From: an uncultured Acidimicrobiales bacterium
Lineage (GTDB): Bacteria > Actinomycetota > Acidimicrobiia > Acidimicrobiales > SHLQ01
Length of the DNA stretch: 57,630 nucleotides
Assembly: GCA_938002955.1 (NCBI GenBank)
Contig: CALLAA010000023.1
Span: 1 to 57,630 of the forward strand
Reading direction: 5' to 3'
Positions within the stretch are counted from its first letter, which is position 1, and each line of letters opens with the position of its first letter. Both the position numbers and the translations under genes were made by a program. The notes beneath the pieces were generated by a model, which saw only the letters and a list, made by a program, of their open reading frames with translations, did not search any database and had not been told where the DNA came from. Of this stretch, positions 1 to 8,683 are shown in pieces.

Positions 1-62
1 CCGGCGACCTGCTTGGCAGCTCGGCCGGCAAGGCCATCCTCGGACAAATCCTTGGCCGGTGA
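1..62 (+). CDS. C-terminal end of an unidentified protein (partial)
   Basis: An open frame enters from the left edge and ends at the TGA at 60-62. Reading from base 3, the last 19 residues run from GDLL to ILGR and are rich in glycine and small hydrophobic residues. The stop overlaps the GTG start of the next gene in a GTGA arrangement, which supports it being a real gene end and co-transcription with the deacylase. Tails of this kind occur in HerA-like (DUF853) ATPases, but 19 residues are too few to assign a family. Confidence 0.5.
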   Translation, partial: GDLLGSSAGKAILGQILGR

Positions 63-535
63 CCCCGGCATGTCTCGTGCTCGACGCCGCCGGCGTCGAC
101 TACGAGCAACATAAGTACCACCACGACCCAGCGGTGACCTCTTACGGGGAGGAAGCCGCTGAGGCGCTCGGTGTCGAGCCGGATCAGGTCTTCAAGACCC
201 TGATGTCCGAGCTCGACACCGGCGAGCTGGTGGTTGCGATCGTGCCCGTGAGCGGGATGCTCGACCTCAAGCTCCTCGCCTCGGCATGCCACGCAAAGAA
301 GGCCTCGATGGCAGCCCTCGACGTCGCCGAGCGAAGCTCGGGCTACGTGTCGGGCGGGATAAGCCCGTTCGGTCAGCGAAACCAACGCCGCACGGTGCTG
401 GATAAAACCGCGATCATCTGCGACGTTATCTTTGTGAGCGGTGGCCGGCGAGGCCTCGATATCGCTCTGCGACCCGATGACTTAGTCAGCGTGCTGGACG
501 CACAGATAGCCCCGATCAGCTCGCAAAATCGTTAA
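59..535 (+). CDS. ybaK: YbaK/EbsC-type Cys-tRNA deacylase
   Basis: The 158-residue product matches the YbaK/EbsC family in length and pattern. These small cytoplasmic proteins hydrolyse Cys-tRNA(Pro) misloaded by prolyl-tRNA synthetase and so edit in trans. The family's key lysine is K46, in the segment DQVFKTLM, the same number as in the characterised YbaK enzymes. The substrate-pocket segment GYVSGGISPFGQ and the hydrophobic strand VVAIVPV are also present. The GTG start overlaps the previous stop by four bases, implying translational coupling. A second, divergent YbaK-fold protein lies at 15415-15891; this one is the closer match to YbaK proper. Confidence 0.92.
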   Translation: MTPACLVLDAAGVDYEQHKYHHDPAVTSYGEEAAEALGVEPDQVFKTLMSELDTGELVVAIVPVSGMLDLKLLASACHAKKASMAALDVAERSSGYVSGGISPFGQRNQRRTVLDKTAIICDVIFVSGGRRGLDIALRPDDLVSVLDAQIAPISSQNR

Positions 536-808
536 GCGGACGCCCGGTCGGGAAGAACCGTCACGCGATCGTCATGCACTCTCTGTGGCGAAACGCGTTC
601 GACATATTGCGCACCGTTTGGCCACCCTTCGCGACATCCGACAGACGCGGAGCGAGTTCACGCGCGAATGGCCGCACAGAATTTCACGCACCGTTGCGAT
701 CGCGCCACGGTTGTCGCTGTGGGCTAACACGCCGCGCGTTTACACCGAAGTTGTCGTCATTAGTCTGTTGATATCGAGTTGCGGGACTCGCACAGGAGGT
801 GTGCACGG

Positions 809-1633
809 ATGACTACGACCACGTTGCCTTCACGAACACGACGGCCGTTGGCCCGCGTGTGCCTTGGACTAGCGACCGTCCTCGTCGCCCTCGGAACGCT
901 CACCCTCGCGAGCGCGCCTGCAGGAGCGGCCGAAGGCTGCGGCACCTACAGCTACGGGTTCTCGGGAACCCGTCTCCTAAACGACGGAATCTCCAACAGC
1001 GCCGGCCCGTTCCCCGCAGACATTCCCGCTGGCACGTACACCGTGACCTTGGTGTCGCACGACCACCACGACACTCAGGTCGATGTACCGAGTCAGACCG
1101 GTGAGCAGTACCACGTCGTTCTCAACTCCGGCTACGTCTCGCCCCCATCGACGGACATTCCCGATTCGATCACCACGATGACCACCACGTTCACTGGGCA
1201 GGTGATCGGCAACAGCACCACGATTAGCGTGAAGCATGCTGGAGCGCCCGGCATTAACTCCGTCGATGTGCTCTGTGTCGGGTTCACGCCTGAAGCGGTG
1301 GTCGACGCGACGGTCGAACCAACCGTCGAGAAGCCTCCGGCTCCACCCGCTGCGCTCGAACAACCGCCTGCCACCACTCCGGTTGCAGAACCGACGCCGA
1401 CGCCAAACCCCGTGGTAGAAGCACCAGCACCCGAACCAGCAACGGTTCCGGTCGTTGCGGTACCCGAGGTGATCGAGCCCGAGGTAAAGGGTGTTATCGA
1501 GACCCCGGCACCGCCCATTGCTCAGCTGGCAATAACCGGCCCGAGCACCGAAGCGGTTGCCCTCATCAGCCTTGGCCTTGCCCTGATCGTCATCGGTGGG
1601 CTTCTGGTCCGCGAGGAAAAGCGTTTCAGCTAA
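809..1633 (+). CDS. Exported surface protein with class E sortase-type motif
   Basis: A 274-residue protein with a secretion signal: an Arg-rich start, a hydrophobic stretch around residues 17-32 and a likely AGA cleavage site. The mature part has a small domain of about 120 residues with two cysteines (in EGCGTY and VLCVGF), then a Pro/Ala/Val-rich linker of about 90 residues that should span the wall. The C-terminus has LAITG at residues 240-244, a hydrophobic helix and a basic REEKR tail. LAxTG is the motif used by actinobacterial class E sortases, so covalent wall attachment is inferred. ATG 809 is preferred because AGGAGGT sits 8 bases upstream; an in-frame TTG at 779 is less likely. No sortase gene is in the window. 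The domain itself is not recognised. Confidence 0.8.
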   Translation: MTTTTLPSRTRRPLARVCLGLATVLVALGTLTLASAPAGAAEGCGTYSYGFSGTRLLNDGISNSAGPFPADIPAGTYTVTLVSHDHHDTQVDVPSQTGEQYHVVLNSGYVSPPSTDIPDSITTMTTTFTGQVIGNSTTISVKHAGAPGINSVDVLCVGFTPEAVVDATVEPTVEKPPAPPAALEQPPATTPVAEPTPTPNPVVEAPAPEPATVPVVAVPEVIEPEVKGVIETPAPPIAQLAITGPSTEAVALISLGLALIVIGGLLVREEKRFS

Positions 1634-1683
1634 CGGCTCGCTCAACCAGCGCGTGGCGGCGCGTTAGTCGCTAGCGTTCCACC

Positions 1684-3945
1684 ATGAGCATCCTCGGCAA
1701 CTCCGTAGTTCGTATCGAAGATCCCCGCTTCCTGACCTCGGGTGGAAACTACGCAGGGGATCTCAATCTCCCCAACGCTGCCCACGCGGTGTTCATCCGG
1801 TCGACGGCTGCCAGCGGACCGATCGAATCCATCGATCTCGACGAGGCTCGCCAAGCTCCCGGGGTCCTCGCAGTCCTCGGCGCAGACGATCTCGATCTCG
1901 CCCCGTACTCAAACGAAAATTCCGACATCCTCCGACGCCCAACACTCGCCCGGGACTACGTGAACTTCGCTGGCGAACCCGTCGCCATCGTGGTGGCCGA
2001 GACGGTGGCCCAGGCACTCGACGCTGCCGAACTTGCGTGGGTCGATGTCGACGCACGCGACGCAGTACCGAGCATCCGCGACGCGCTCACCGACACGGTG
2101 TTGGTACACGAAGCCCTCGGCACAAACGTTGTCGACGACAAGCGAGCGACCGATCTCGACTTCTCGAGCTGCGACATCGTAATCGACGCCGAAATCGTCA
2201 ACAGCCGCATGAACGGCGCCCCGATCGAACCGCGAGTCGCCGCGGCGTCATGGGGTGACGACGGGCGCCTGACGTGCTGGACGAGCAGCCAGGGAGCACA
2301 TCCCGCCCAGACGACCATCTCCAAGATCCTCGGACTCGACGCCGAACAGGTACACGTCATTACAAGCGATGTCGGCGGCAGCTTTGGCTCGAAGGCTCGA
2401 CCCGGACCCGAGGAGTGTGTGCTCGGCGCGGCGTCAAAGATCGTTGGACGGCCTGTGATGTGGACCGAAACCCGCACCGAGAACTTCCTCGCCATGGGCC
2501 ACGCTCGCTCTCAGCTCAACCGCGTTCGCCTTGGCGGTTCCGCCGATGGCACGCTCACCCACTACCAACTCGACATCACCGCCGAGGCCGGCGCATACCC
2601 CGAAGCCTCGGCGTTTCTCCCGTTCTTCACCCAGATCATGGCGACCGGCGTCTACGCCTTTGAGAACGCCGCCTGTGGCTGGTTGACGGTGGCGACGAAC
2701 ACTCCACCGGTCGCTGCGTTCCGCGGTGCGGGTCGCCCCGAAGCCACCAGCGCGCTTGAACGAGCAATGGATCTCTACGCGGTCGAAGCCGGCATCGACC
2801 CCGCCGAACTGCGGCGGAAGAACTTCGTGGCACCAGAGGCCTTCCCATACACCTCGCCAATGGGCCAGGTGTACGACTCTGGCGAGTACGCGGCAGCGCT
2901 CGACGCCGTTCTGGAGAACGCCGGCTATAGCGAACTGCGAGCCGAACAGCAGCGTCGCATCGACGAGGGTGCATCCACCCTTATGGGCATCGGCATTGCG
3001 AGCTACGTCGAGATCACCGCTCCTGGAGCCATGGGCAGCGATGACGAATTCGGATCGGTCGAGGTCCAGCCCGACGGTTCGATCATCGCCCGTACCGGCG
3101 CGACCCCTTTCGGCCAAGGTCATGAGACCACGTGGGCAATGATCACCGCCGACCGTATGGGTGTTGCGGTCGAAGATGTCACGGTCCTGTGGGGCGACAC
3201 CGACCAGGTCACCTCATCAAAGATCACGGGAGGTTCGCGTTCCGTCCAGCTCGCTGGGTCGGCAATGGCCGATGCCTCCGACCGTCTGATCGCCGCATCG
3301 ATCGAGCAAGCCGCCGACCTTCTCGAAGCCGCACCGGCCGACATCGTGTTCGACAAGACCGCCGGTGCGTTCCACGTCGCTGGCACGCCCGCAAAGTCCG
3401 TTGGTTGGGCAGCGCTCGCCGCTGCCGCCGAACACACCCTCATCGGCGTGAGCGAGTTCTCACAGAGCGGTGCGACCTTTCCGTTCGGTAGCCACGTGGC
3501 GGTCGTCGATGTCGACACCGATACCGGAGCGGTCACCCTTCGCCGTCTCATCACCACCGACGACGCAGGCACGCTGATCAACCCGCTCCTCGCCGAAGGT
3601 CAGGTCCATGGCGGTGCGTCAGCTGGCGTGGCCCAAGCGCTCCTCGAAGAGGTCACGTACGACGAGTACGGCAATTGCACGTCGGCGAACTTCGCGGACT
3701 ACGCAATCCCGGCAGCCACCGAGCTGCCATCGTTCGAGGTGACGCTGACCGAAACACCGACGCCACTCAACCCGCTTGGGGCCAAGGGCATTGGCGAAGC
3801 CGGAAGTATTGGATCGACGCCGGCGGTACATAACGCTGTGCTCGATGCGCTTCGCCACGTCGGCGTCCAGCACATCGACATGCCGCTCACGCCGTCAAAG
3901 GTGTGGTCGGCTTATGCAAACGCGTTGGCGGCATCGCCAACGTAG
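1684..3945 (+). CDS. Form II CoxL-like molybdenum hydroxylase large subunit
   Basis: 753 residues of the xanthine dehydrogenase / CO dehydrogenase large-subunit family, which holds the molybdopterin cytosine dinucleotide cofactor. The N-terminal a/b-hammerhead domain begins SILGNSVVRIEDPRFL, and the cofactor-binding region follows with GGSFGSKARPG. The active-site loop at residues 345-351 is AFRGAGR. Form I CoxL that oxidises CO has AYxCSFR, while form II typically has AYRGAGR, so this is form II-like and lacks the Cys-Ser. The catalytic glutamate of the family is probably E705 in GIGEAGS. No medium FAD subunit or small 2Fe-2S subunit gene is adjacent, which is unusual. The substrate cannot be predicted. 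Its end overlaps the convergent ABC gene by 34 bases. Confidence 0.9.
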   Translation: MSILGNSVVRIEDPRFLTSGGNYAGDLNLPNAAHAVFIRSTAASGPIESIDLDEARQAPGVLAVLGADDLDLAPYSNENSDILRRPTLARDYVNFAGEPVAIVVAETVAQALDAAELAWVDVDARDAVPSIRDALTDTVLVHEALGTNVVDDKRATDLDFSSCDIVIDAEIVNSRMNGAPIEPRVAAASWGDDGRLTCWTSSQGAHPAQTTISKILGLDAEQVHVITSDVGGSFGSKARPGPEECVLGAASKIVGRPVMWTETRTENFLAMGHARSQLNRVRLGGSADGTLTHYQLDITAEAGAYPEASAFLPFFTQIMATGVYAFENAACGWLTVATNTPPVAAFRGAGRPEATSALERAMDLYAVEAGIDPAELRRKNFVAPEAFPYTSPMGQVYDSGEYAAALDAVLENAGYSELRAEQQRRIDEGASTLMGIGIASYVEITAPGAMGSDDEFGSVEVQPDGSIIARTGATPFGQGHETTWAMITADRMGVAVEDVTVLWGDTDQVTSSKITGGSRSVQLAGSAMADASDRLIAASIEQAADLLEAAPADIVFDKTAGAFHVAGTPAKSVGWAALAAAAEHTLIGVSEFSQSGATFPFGSHVAVVDVDTDTGAVTLRRLITTDDAGTLINPLLAEGQVHGGASAGVAQALLEEVTYDEYGNCTSANFADYAIPAATELPSFEVTLTETPTPLNPLGAKGIGEAGSIGSTPAVHNAVLDALRHVGVQHIDMPLTPSKVWSAYANALAASPT

Positions 3946-4937
3946 GCCACCGAGACGGTGTCGCCCCTGGTCCATGAGGCCCGCGCCGCTGCACGAACCT
4001 GAAGCTCATTTCCGGCGTCGAGCTCGACGGTCACCATCATGTCGTGCCCGTAGTATTCGGTGAGCGTGACCGTGCCCGGACCGTCGGGGGCGATCGAGAG
4101 GTCCTCCGGGCGGATCAGCACGTCGATCGGCCCGTTGGCTGGTTCGGCGAGCGGAACCTGTCCAATGATCGTGTCTGCGACAACCCCTTGGCCGCTTGCC
4201 GATAGCAAGTTGACGTCGCCGACGAACGACGCGATCCACGGCGACGACGGGGTGCGATAAATCTCTTGCGGCGAGCCGATCTGCTCGATCTGGCCATCCT
4301 GCATGACAGCGACACTGTCGCCGAGCACGAAGGCTTCCTCTTGATCGTGCGTCACAAAGATCGAGGTCACGCCCAATTCGACAAGGAGCCGGTGCACTTC
4401 GGTTCGGACCCCGACACGCAGTGCCGAATCGAGGTTCGAGAATGGTTCGTCGAGCAGGAGAACCGTTGGCCGCGGCGCGATAGCGCGGGCGAGTGCCACG
4501 CGTTGTTGCTGGCCTCCCGAGAGCGTGTCCGGCATCCGATCGACCAGATCGGCTAGGCCAACCATGTCGAGCGCTTCGAGCACCCGAGGGCCCTTACGTT
4601 CGGCGCGAGGAAGTCCGTAGCCGACGTTCTTGCCCACGGTCAGATGTGGGAACAAGGCCCAATCTTGAAAGACCATGCCAATGTTGCGCTTCTCTGGCGG
4701 AACCCACACGCCGTTCCCGGCCATTGCATCGGCGCCGACACGGATCTCGCCAGCGTCGGGCCGTTCGAGCCCCGCTATCAGACGAAGCAGCGTCGTCTTT
4801 CCGCAGCCACTGGGGCCGAGCAGCGCCAAGCTCGTACCGGGTTCGACCTCGAGATCGATCGACCGCAGCACCGACGTATCCCCAAAGGACTTATCGACGC
4901 CGAGAACCTCGACTCCGCGGGCGTTGGCTAGCTCCAT
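3912..4937 (-). CDS. ABC transporter ATP-binding protein (PotA/FbpC type)
   Basis: 341 residues with a full ATPase: Walker [10 protein letters not shown] at residues 41-49, Q-loop [11 protein letters not shown], signature LSGGQQQR, Walker B VLLLDEP and switch histidine in VTHDQEE. The last 100 residues form a TOBE-like domain (IRPEDLSI). This layout is typical of importers of Fe(III), spermidine/putrescine, thiosulfate or similar small solutes. FbpC-type and PotA-type proteins cannot be separated from sequence alone. No permease or binding-protein gene is adjacent, so it is an orphan here and may serve a transporter encoded elsewhere. Its 3' end lies inside the last 34 bases of the convergent CoxL-like gene. 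Confidence 0.9.
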   Translation of the reverse strand: MELANARGVEVLGVDKSFGDTSVLRSIDLEVEPGTSLALLGPSGCGKTTLLRLIAGLERPDAGEIRVGADAMAGNGVWVPPEKRNIGMVFQDWALFPHLTVGKNVGYGLPRAERKGPRVLEALDMVGLADLVDRMPDTLSGGQQQRVALARAIAPRPTVLLLDEPFSNLDSALRVGVRTEVHRLLVELGVTSIFVTHDQEEAFVLGDSVAVMQDGQIEQIGSPQEIYRTPSSPWIASFVGDVNLLSASGQGVVADTIIGQVPLAEPANGPIDVLIRPEDLSIAPDGPGTVTLTEYYGHDMMVTVELDAGNELQVRAAARASWTRGDTVSVAYVGDAANAFA

Positions 4938-4955
4938 AGCGGTTCAGTATGCCGG

Positions 4956-5963
4956 TTAACCGAGGTCTCCGTTGAACGTGTCGCAGAAGTTCGAACCGCT
5001 GTCATAACCACGCTGGAACCATTCGATTCGCTGTGCAGACGAGCCGTGGGTGAAGTTCTCCTGGTTGGTGCTGCCGGTGATGGCATCATCGCCAACCGCG
5101 CCAGCTGCACGGACGCCTTCTTGGAGATCATCGGCATCGAGAATCCCACGCTCATCTGCGTCTCGGGCCCAAGCCCCAGCAAAGCAGTCAGCCTGCAATT
5201 CCATCATGACCTGGAGCCGGTTGGACTCGGTCCGGCTCGCTCCGCTCTGGGCACGACGAACCGCGTCGTTTGTGCCGAGAACGTTCTGCACATGGTGACC
5301 AATCTCGTGCGCCAAGATGTACGCCTGGCTGAAGTCACCTTCGGCGCCGAGCTGACGCTGCAAGCGAATCATGTACACGAGGTCGATGTAGGCCCGGCTA
5401 TCGGCTGGGCAGTAGAACGGTCCGACGGCGCTCGTTGCCCGACCACAGCCACCTGTGGTGACGTCGTCGTCAAACAACACGAGCGTTGATTCGGGGTACG
5501 GCTGCAAGCCAGCCGCCGCAAATTCATCGACCCAGAAGTCCTGCACGTCGTCGAGTACGAAATTCACAAGGTCCTCGGCTTCGCCGAGCTCTCCACCGGT
5601 CGCCGGCGAGGTATTCGGGGTCGCAGTACCGCCCGTACCACCGGTCGAGGTGTCGCTCGTGCTGGAACCACCGCTGTTCACGCAGCTGAAGAAGAGCAGC
5701 GCAAGAATGACGAGCACGATGATCAGGCCAATTCCGCCGCATCCACGACGCTTGCCGCCCGCCGCGGCTGCTGCACCGGCACCGCCGAGTGCGCCCCCGA
5801 GGCCACCGCCGCCAAGGCTTCCTCCGCCGAGGCCACCACCGAGGCTTCCTCCACTCGAGCCGCGGCTCGGAAAGCCGAACCCGCGACCGCCGCTACTACT
5901 GCGTCCGCCGTCGCGAACGTCTCGAACATTTTTGCTTCGATAGCCCTTAGGAACCTTGACCAT
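4956..5963 (-). CDS. Membrane-anchored neutral zinc metallopeptidase (YpfJ family)
   Basis: 335 residues. A Gly/Ser-rich basic N-terminus of about 80 residues is followed by one transmembrane helix (IGLIIVLVILALLFFSCV), a Thr/Ser/Gly linker and an extracytoplasmic zinc peptidase domain. The metal site is the HEIGHH of the stretch AYILAHEIGHHVQNVLGT, followed by the family's SNRLQVMMELQADCFAG with its third-ligand region. The family is widespread (YpfJ, KPN_02809-like) but its substrate is unknown. The ATG at 5963 is preferred to the in-frame ATG at 5978 because GGGGGGAG lies just upstream of it. The low-complexity head may interact with the envelope. Confidence 0.88.
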   Translation of the reverse strand: MVKVPKGYRSKNVRDVRDGGRSSSGGRGFGFPSRGSSGGSLGGGLGGGSLGGGGLGGALGGAGAAAAAGGKRRGCGGIGLIIVLVILALLFFSCVNSGGSSTSDTSTGGTGGTATPNTSPATGGELGEAEDLVNFVLDDVQDFWVDEFAAAGLQPYPESTLVLFDDDVTTGGCGRATSAVGPFYCPADSRAYIDLVYMIRLQRQLGAEGDFSQAYILAHEIGHHVQNVLGTNDAVRRAQSGASRTESNRLQVMMELQADCFAGAWARDADERGILDADDLQEGVRAAGAVGDDAITGSTNQENFTHGSSAQRIEWFQRGYDSGSNFCDTFNGDLG

Positions 5964-6066
5964 TGCTACTCCCCCCATTGCACGATGGCATGGGTGTGTC
6001 AGAAAGAACTCGCCTAGCCTAGCCAGGTCTCGTCAACGGCTGTCGACGAATGACGCGACGGCGGAA

Positions 6067-6474
6067 TCAGCGAGGGGTAGGCCAACGGATCTCGCCTGTC
6101 GGCTGCCGGTCGTCTGGACGACGACCCCGGTTCCCACGCGAAGTCGGCGTCTCCGGGATATGAACCCGAGAGCCCGGCTTTGAGCCAGCAGGGCGGTTTT
6201 CAATAACGGCCACTGGGCGACGATCCATTTCGGGACGAGGTTCCCCAACAACCAAACGACGTGGTGGCCGCTTCGATGGATGCGCCTCAGATTGCGGTGG
6301 TCGACGCGGCCAAACAAGGAAGGTCAGCAGATACGCCATCGCCCCAACAAAGGCGAGCTGAGCGGCGACCAAGCTCAATGTCCGCTGTTCGCCACGGGTC
6401 GCCACAAATACCAAGCCGACCAGGGCCACGACCGTCACGACGTACAGCCCGAACCGTCTCCATCCTCCACGCAT
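6067..6474 (-). CDS. Small two-helix membrane protein, unknown
   Basis: 135 residues if started at the ATG at 6474 (MRGGWRRFG). The frame stays open upstream to 6573, but that part is basic and unlike a membrane protein start. Two hydrophobic segments (about residues 10-25 and 33-54) are separated by a short polar turn, and the C-terminal 80 residues are Arg/Pro-rich and probably cytoplasmic. No family is recognised. It is transcribed divergently from the gene at 6591, so the two starts share a 116-base promoter region. Supported by frame, start and hydrophobicity only. Confidence 0.55.
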   Translation of the reverse strand: MRGGWRRFGLYVVTVVALVGLVFVATRGEQRTLSLVAAQLAFVGAMAYLLTFLVWPRRPPQSEAHPSKRPPRRLVVGEPRPEMDRRPVAVIENRPAGSKPGSRVHIPETPTSRGNRGRRPDDRQPTGEIRWPTPR

Positions 6475-6590
6475 GCCCGCGAACGTAGGCGCGACGGAAA
6501 ATTCGAGCAATTCGCGCACAAACTTCTCGCGCGTGTGACTTCGTGGCCGGTGACCCGAACCCGTGGCAAACACCCCGTAGGCTGGCGGGA

Positions 6591-7475
6591 ATGAAGCGTT
6601 CTCACATTCTTGCGCGCGAGCTCCGAGGCACGCTCCTCGTCCTGCTCGTGGCGACGATGATCGTTTGGCTGTTCGCTCGCCTCAACGATGACCGGGCCGA
6701 CGCGCTCGAACAGAAGGCGCTCAGCCAGACGACGACCTCGGTGCGCCAGACGACGACCACCACCACCACGATCGTCGTAGATGACAACGAGCGGCTCTGC
6801 TCACTCGCCGAAAAGTTCCGTGGCGACCTCCGCGACATCAAGGTCGAACTCGTCAACCTCGCCGGCGATCCAATCGGCGCCCCCAGCGACCTACCCATCG
6901 ATGTCGGCCTGCACCCCGATGGCGACATTGCGCCGTCGGTGCGCGAAGCCCGCACCGTCGCCGGCGAAGAGGCGTTCGCCAACGGCGCCGCGTTCACGAC
7001 GACGACCGAGCCGAACGAGGACTCGCCGCCAACGACCGAGGCGTTCGTTCCAACCGCTTCCCCACCGCCGCAGATCATCAACACCGCTCGGATCGATCCG
7101 CTCGAGTCCGGCCTCCTCGGTGTTCCACAGAACGTTGCGCTCAACTTCTACACCGCAGCGTCAGCACTTCGCCTCGGAACAATCACCGCCGACTTCGCAT
7201 CGTCGGCCGACTACTTTGCCGATTTCGTCGAAATCGGTGAACCCGCCTTGTGGGATCTCGAGGAGCTTGCCGAATCCGACTTCAGCGATCAATGGACGGC
7301 ACTCGCAACCCGGCCGGTCTTTGGCATCGACGCAACACTCGCCTACATCGAAGAAGAGTGCAGCATCCGAATCGGCAGCGGGTTCGTCTACCGCGAGGAA
7401 GCGCCTGAGCTCGAAGAGTTCACCCCGACCGAGCAGTTCACGCCGATCGATCCGTCGGTCGACCCAAACCGATAG
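6591..7475 (+). CDS. Membrane-anchored extracytoplasmic protein, unknown
   Basis: 294 residues from ATG 6591. One N-terminal transmembrane helix (about residues 13-29, GTLLVLLVATMIVWLF) is followed by a linker with Thr runs (TTTSVRQTTTTTTT), typical of exported acidimicrobial proteins. The remaining 230 residues are acidic and low in hydrophobicity, with two cysteines (one in NERLCSL, one in EEECSIR) that may pair. A second Thr/Pro-rich segment lies around residue 130. No known domain is recognised. Its stop codon abuts the start of the next gene (TAG then ATG with no gap), so the two are surely co-transcribed. Confidence 0.7.
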   Translation: MKRSHILARELRGTLLVLLVATMIVWLFARLNDDRADALEQKALSQTTTSVRQTTTTTTTIVVDDNERLCSLAEKFRGDLRDIKVELVNLAGDPIGAPSDLPIDVGLHPDGDIAPSVREARTVAGEEAFANGAAFTTTTEPNEDSPPTTEAFVPTASPPPQIINTARIDPLESGLLGVPQNVALNFYTAASALRLGTITADFASSADYFADFVEIGEPALWDLEELAESDFSDQWTALATRPVFGIDATLAYIEEECSIRIGSGFVYREEAPELEEFTPTEQFTPIDPSVDPNR

Positions 7476-8438
7476 ATGAACCGCCGCGCACTGTCTGCCG
7501 CTGGCATGGCTGTTGTCGTCGCCGGCATTGGGATCCTCGCGTTCTCGCTGCTCGGTGGCTCCTCCAGCGATCAGGCCGACGTGCTCGCCGAGCTGACCGA
7601 GATGGCCGAGATGGCCGAAGCAGGGTCACCTGCTGCTCAGACACCAGACGAGGCCACGATCGACCCGCCATCGCCCGACGCCGAAGACGACTTCCCGGCG
7701 ATCGTCGACTCGGCGGTAAAGGACCCCGCCGAGCGGGCCACGCCTGCAGCCGCGACCTTCGAGATCCTCGACGTCCTCACCCACGACACCAGCGCATTCA
7801 CGCAGGGTCTCGAAATCTTCGACGGCCGGCTCTTTGAGAGCACCGGACTTGTTGGCCAGTCGTCGATTCGCGAACTCGACCTCAGTACCGGCTCGGTGCT
7901 CCGCAGCACCGGTGTCGACGACGTTTTTGCCGAAGGACTTACGGTACTTGGCGACACCGCTGTGCAACTCACGTGGCAAGACGGGGTGGCATACCGGTAC
8001 GACACCGAGACCTTTCAACGGGTCGACACCTACACCTACGACGGTGAGGGCTGGGGGTTGTGCCACGACGAGGACCAGCTCGTCATGTCCAACGGCACCC
8101 CGACGCTCCAATTCCGCGATCCCGACACCTTCGAGCTCCGATCGACCGTCGACGTCACCTTTTCGGGCGCACCCGTCGATGAACTCAACGAACTCGAGTG
8201 CGTCGGCGGCACCGTGTGGGCAAACATCTGGAAGTCGTCGCTCATCATCGAGATCGACCCCGGCACCGGTGAGGTACTCACCGTGCTCAACGCCGCCTCA
8301 CTAACGCCGCCCGAGGTGGCCGAGAATGCGTCCGCTGTCCTGAATGGCATTGCCTATGACCCAGCTGACGACACGTTCCTGCTGACCGGAAAACTCTGGC
8401 CCGCGATCTATCGGGTCCGGATTCAGGTCGCGGAGTAG
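7476..8438 (+). CDS. Glutaminyl-peptide cyclotransferase-like beta-propeller protein
   Basis: 320 residues. An N-terminal hydrophobic anchor or signal (residues 8-28) is followed by an acidic linker of about 60 residues, then about 220 residues that match the plant/bacterial-type glutamine cyclotransferase family: HDTSAFTQGLEIFDGRLFES, then WGLCHDED, LNELECVGGTVWANIW and LNGIAYDPADDTFLLTGK. The family forms a five-bladed propeller that converts N-terminal Gln to pyroglutamate, here outside the membrane. The conserved segments TQGL, GWGL, NELE and LNGIA are all present, so activity is plausible. It starts directly after the upstream stop. Confidence 0.85.
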   Translation: MNRRALSAAGMAVVVAGIGILAFSLLGGSSSDQADVLAELTEMAEMAEAGSPAAQTPDEATIDPPSPDAEDDFPAIVDSAVKDPAERATPAAATFEILDVLTHDTSAFTQGLEIFDGRLFESTGLVGQSSIRELDLSTGSVLRSTGVDDVFAEGLTVLGDTAVQLTWQDGVAYRYDTETFQRVDTYTYDGEGWGLCHDEDQLVMSNGTPTLQFRDPDTFELRSTVDVTFSGAPVDELNELECVGGTVWANIWKSSLIIEIDPGTGEVLTVLNAASLTPPEVAENASAVLNGIAYDPADDTFLLTGKLWPAIYRVRIQVAE

Positions 8439-8470
8439 CCGCGGTCGGCCTATCCCAATAGGGTTCCAGC

Positions 8471-8683
8471 ATGGTCGATGAGCCAACTCCGGATCGGTCG
8501 ACGCCGCGCCGTCAACGTCCGCCAGAACCGCCACCTCAGGCACCTGGCCCCCTGCTGTTCGCAATGGCGTCGCTCATTGTCATTCTGTTGGTCGCCTCGT
8601 GGATAACCGGCCAGTGGGGCTTCATGTTCCTTGGCTTGTTTGGTGTCGCCGCGGGATTGGTACCGTTCTTCAGTCGTCGATGA
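8471..8683 (+). CDS. Small membrane protein
   Basis: 70 residues. A Pro/Arg-rich N-terminal half (about 33 residues) is followed by two closely spaced hydrophobic segments, LLFAMASLIVILLVASWI and WGFMFLGLFGVAAGLVPF, and a basic end. No family is recognised. The stop overlaps the ATG of the next gene in an ATGA arrangement (8680-8683), which strongly supports translation of both frames and coupling. Confidence 0.65.
   Translation: MVDEPTPDRSTPRRQRPPEPPPQAPGPLLFAMASLIVILLVASWITGQWGFMFLGLFGVAAGLVPFFSRR

Noticed and set aside
536-808. Possible small gene in the 273-base gap
   Set aside because: Short frames here lack a ribosome site and have Arg/Ser-rich composition. The gap holds the promoter of the 809 gene and nothing else I can support.
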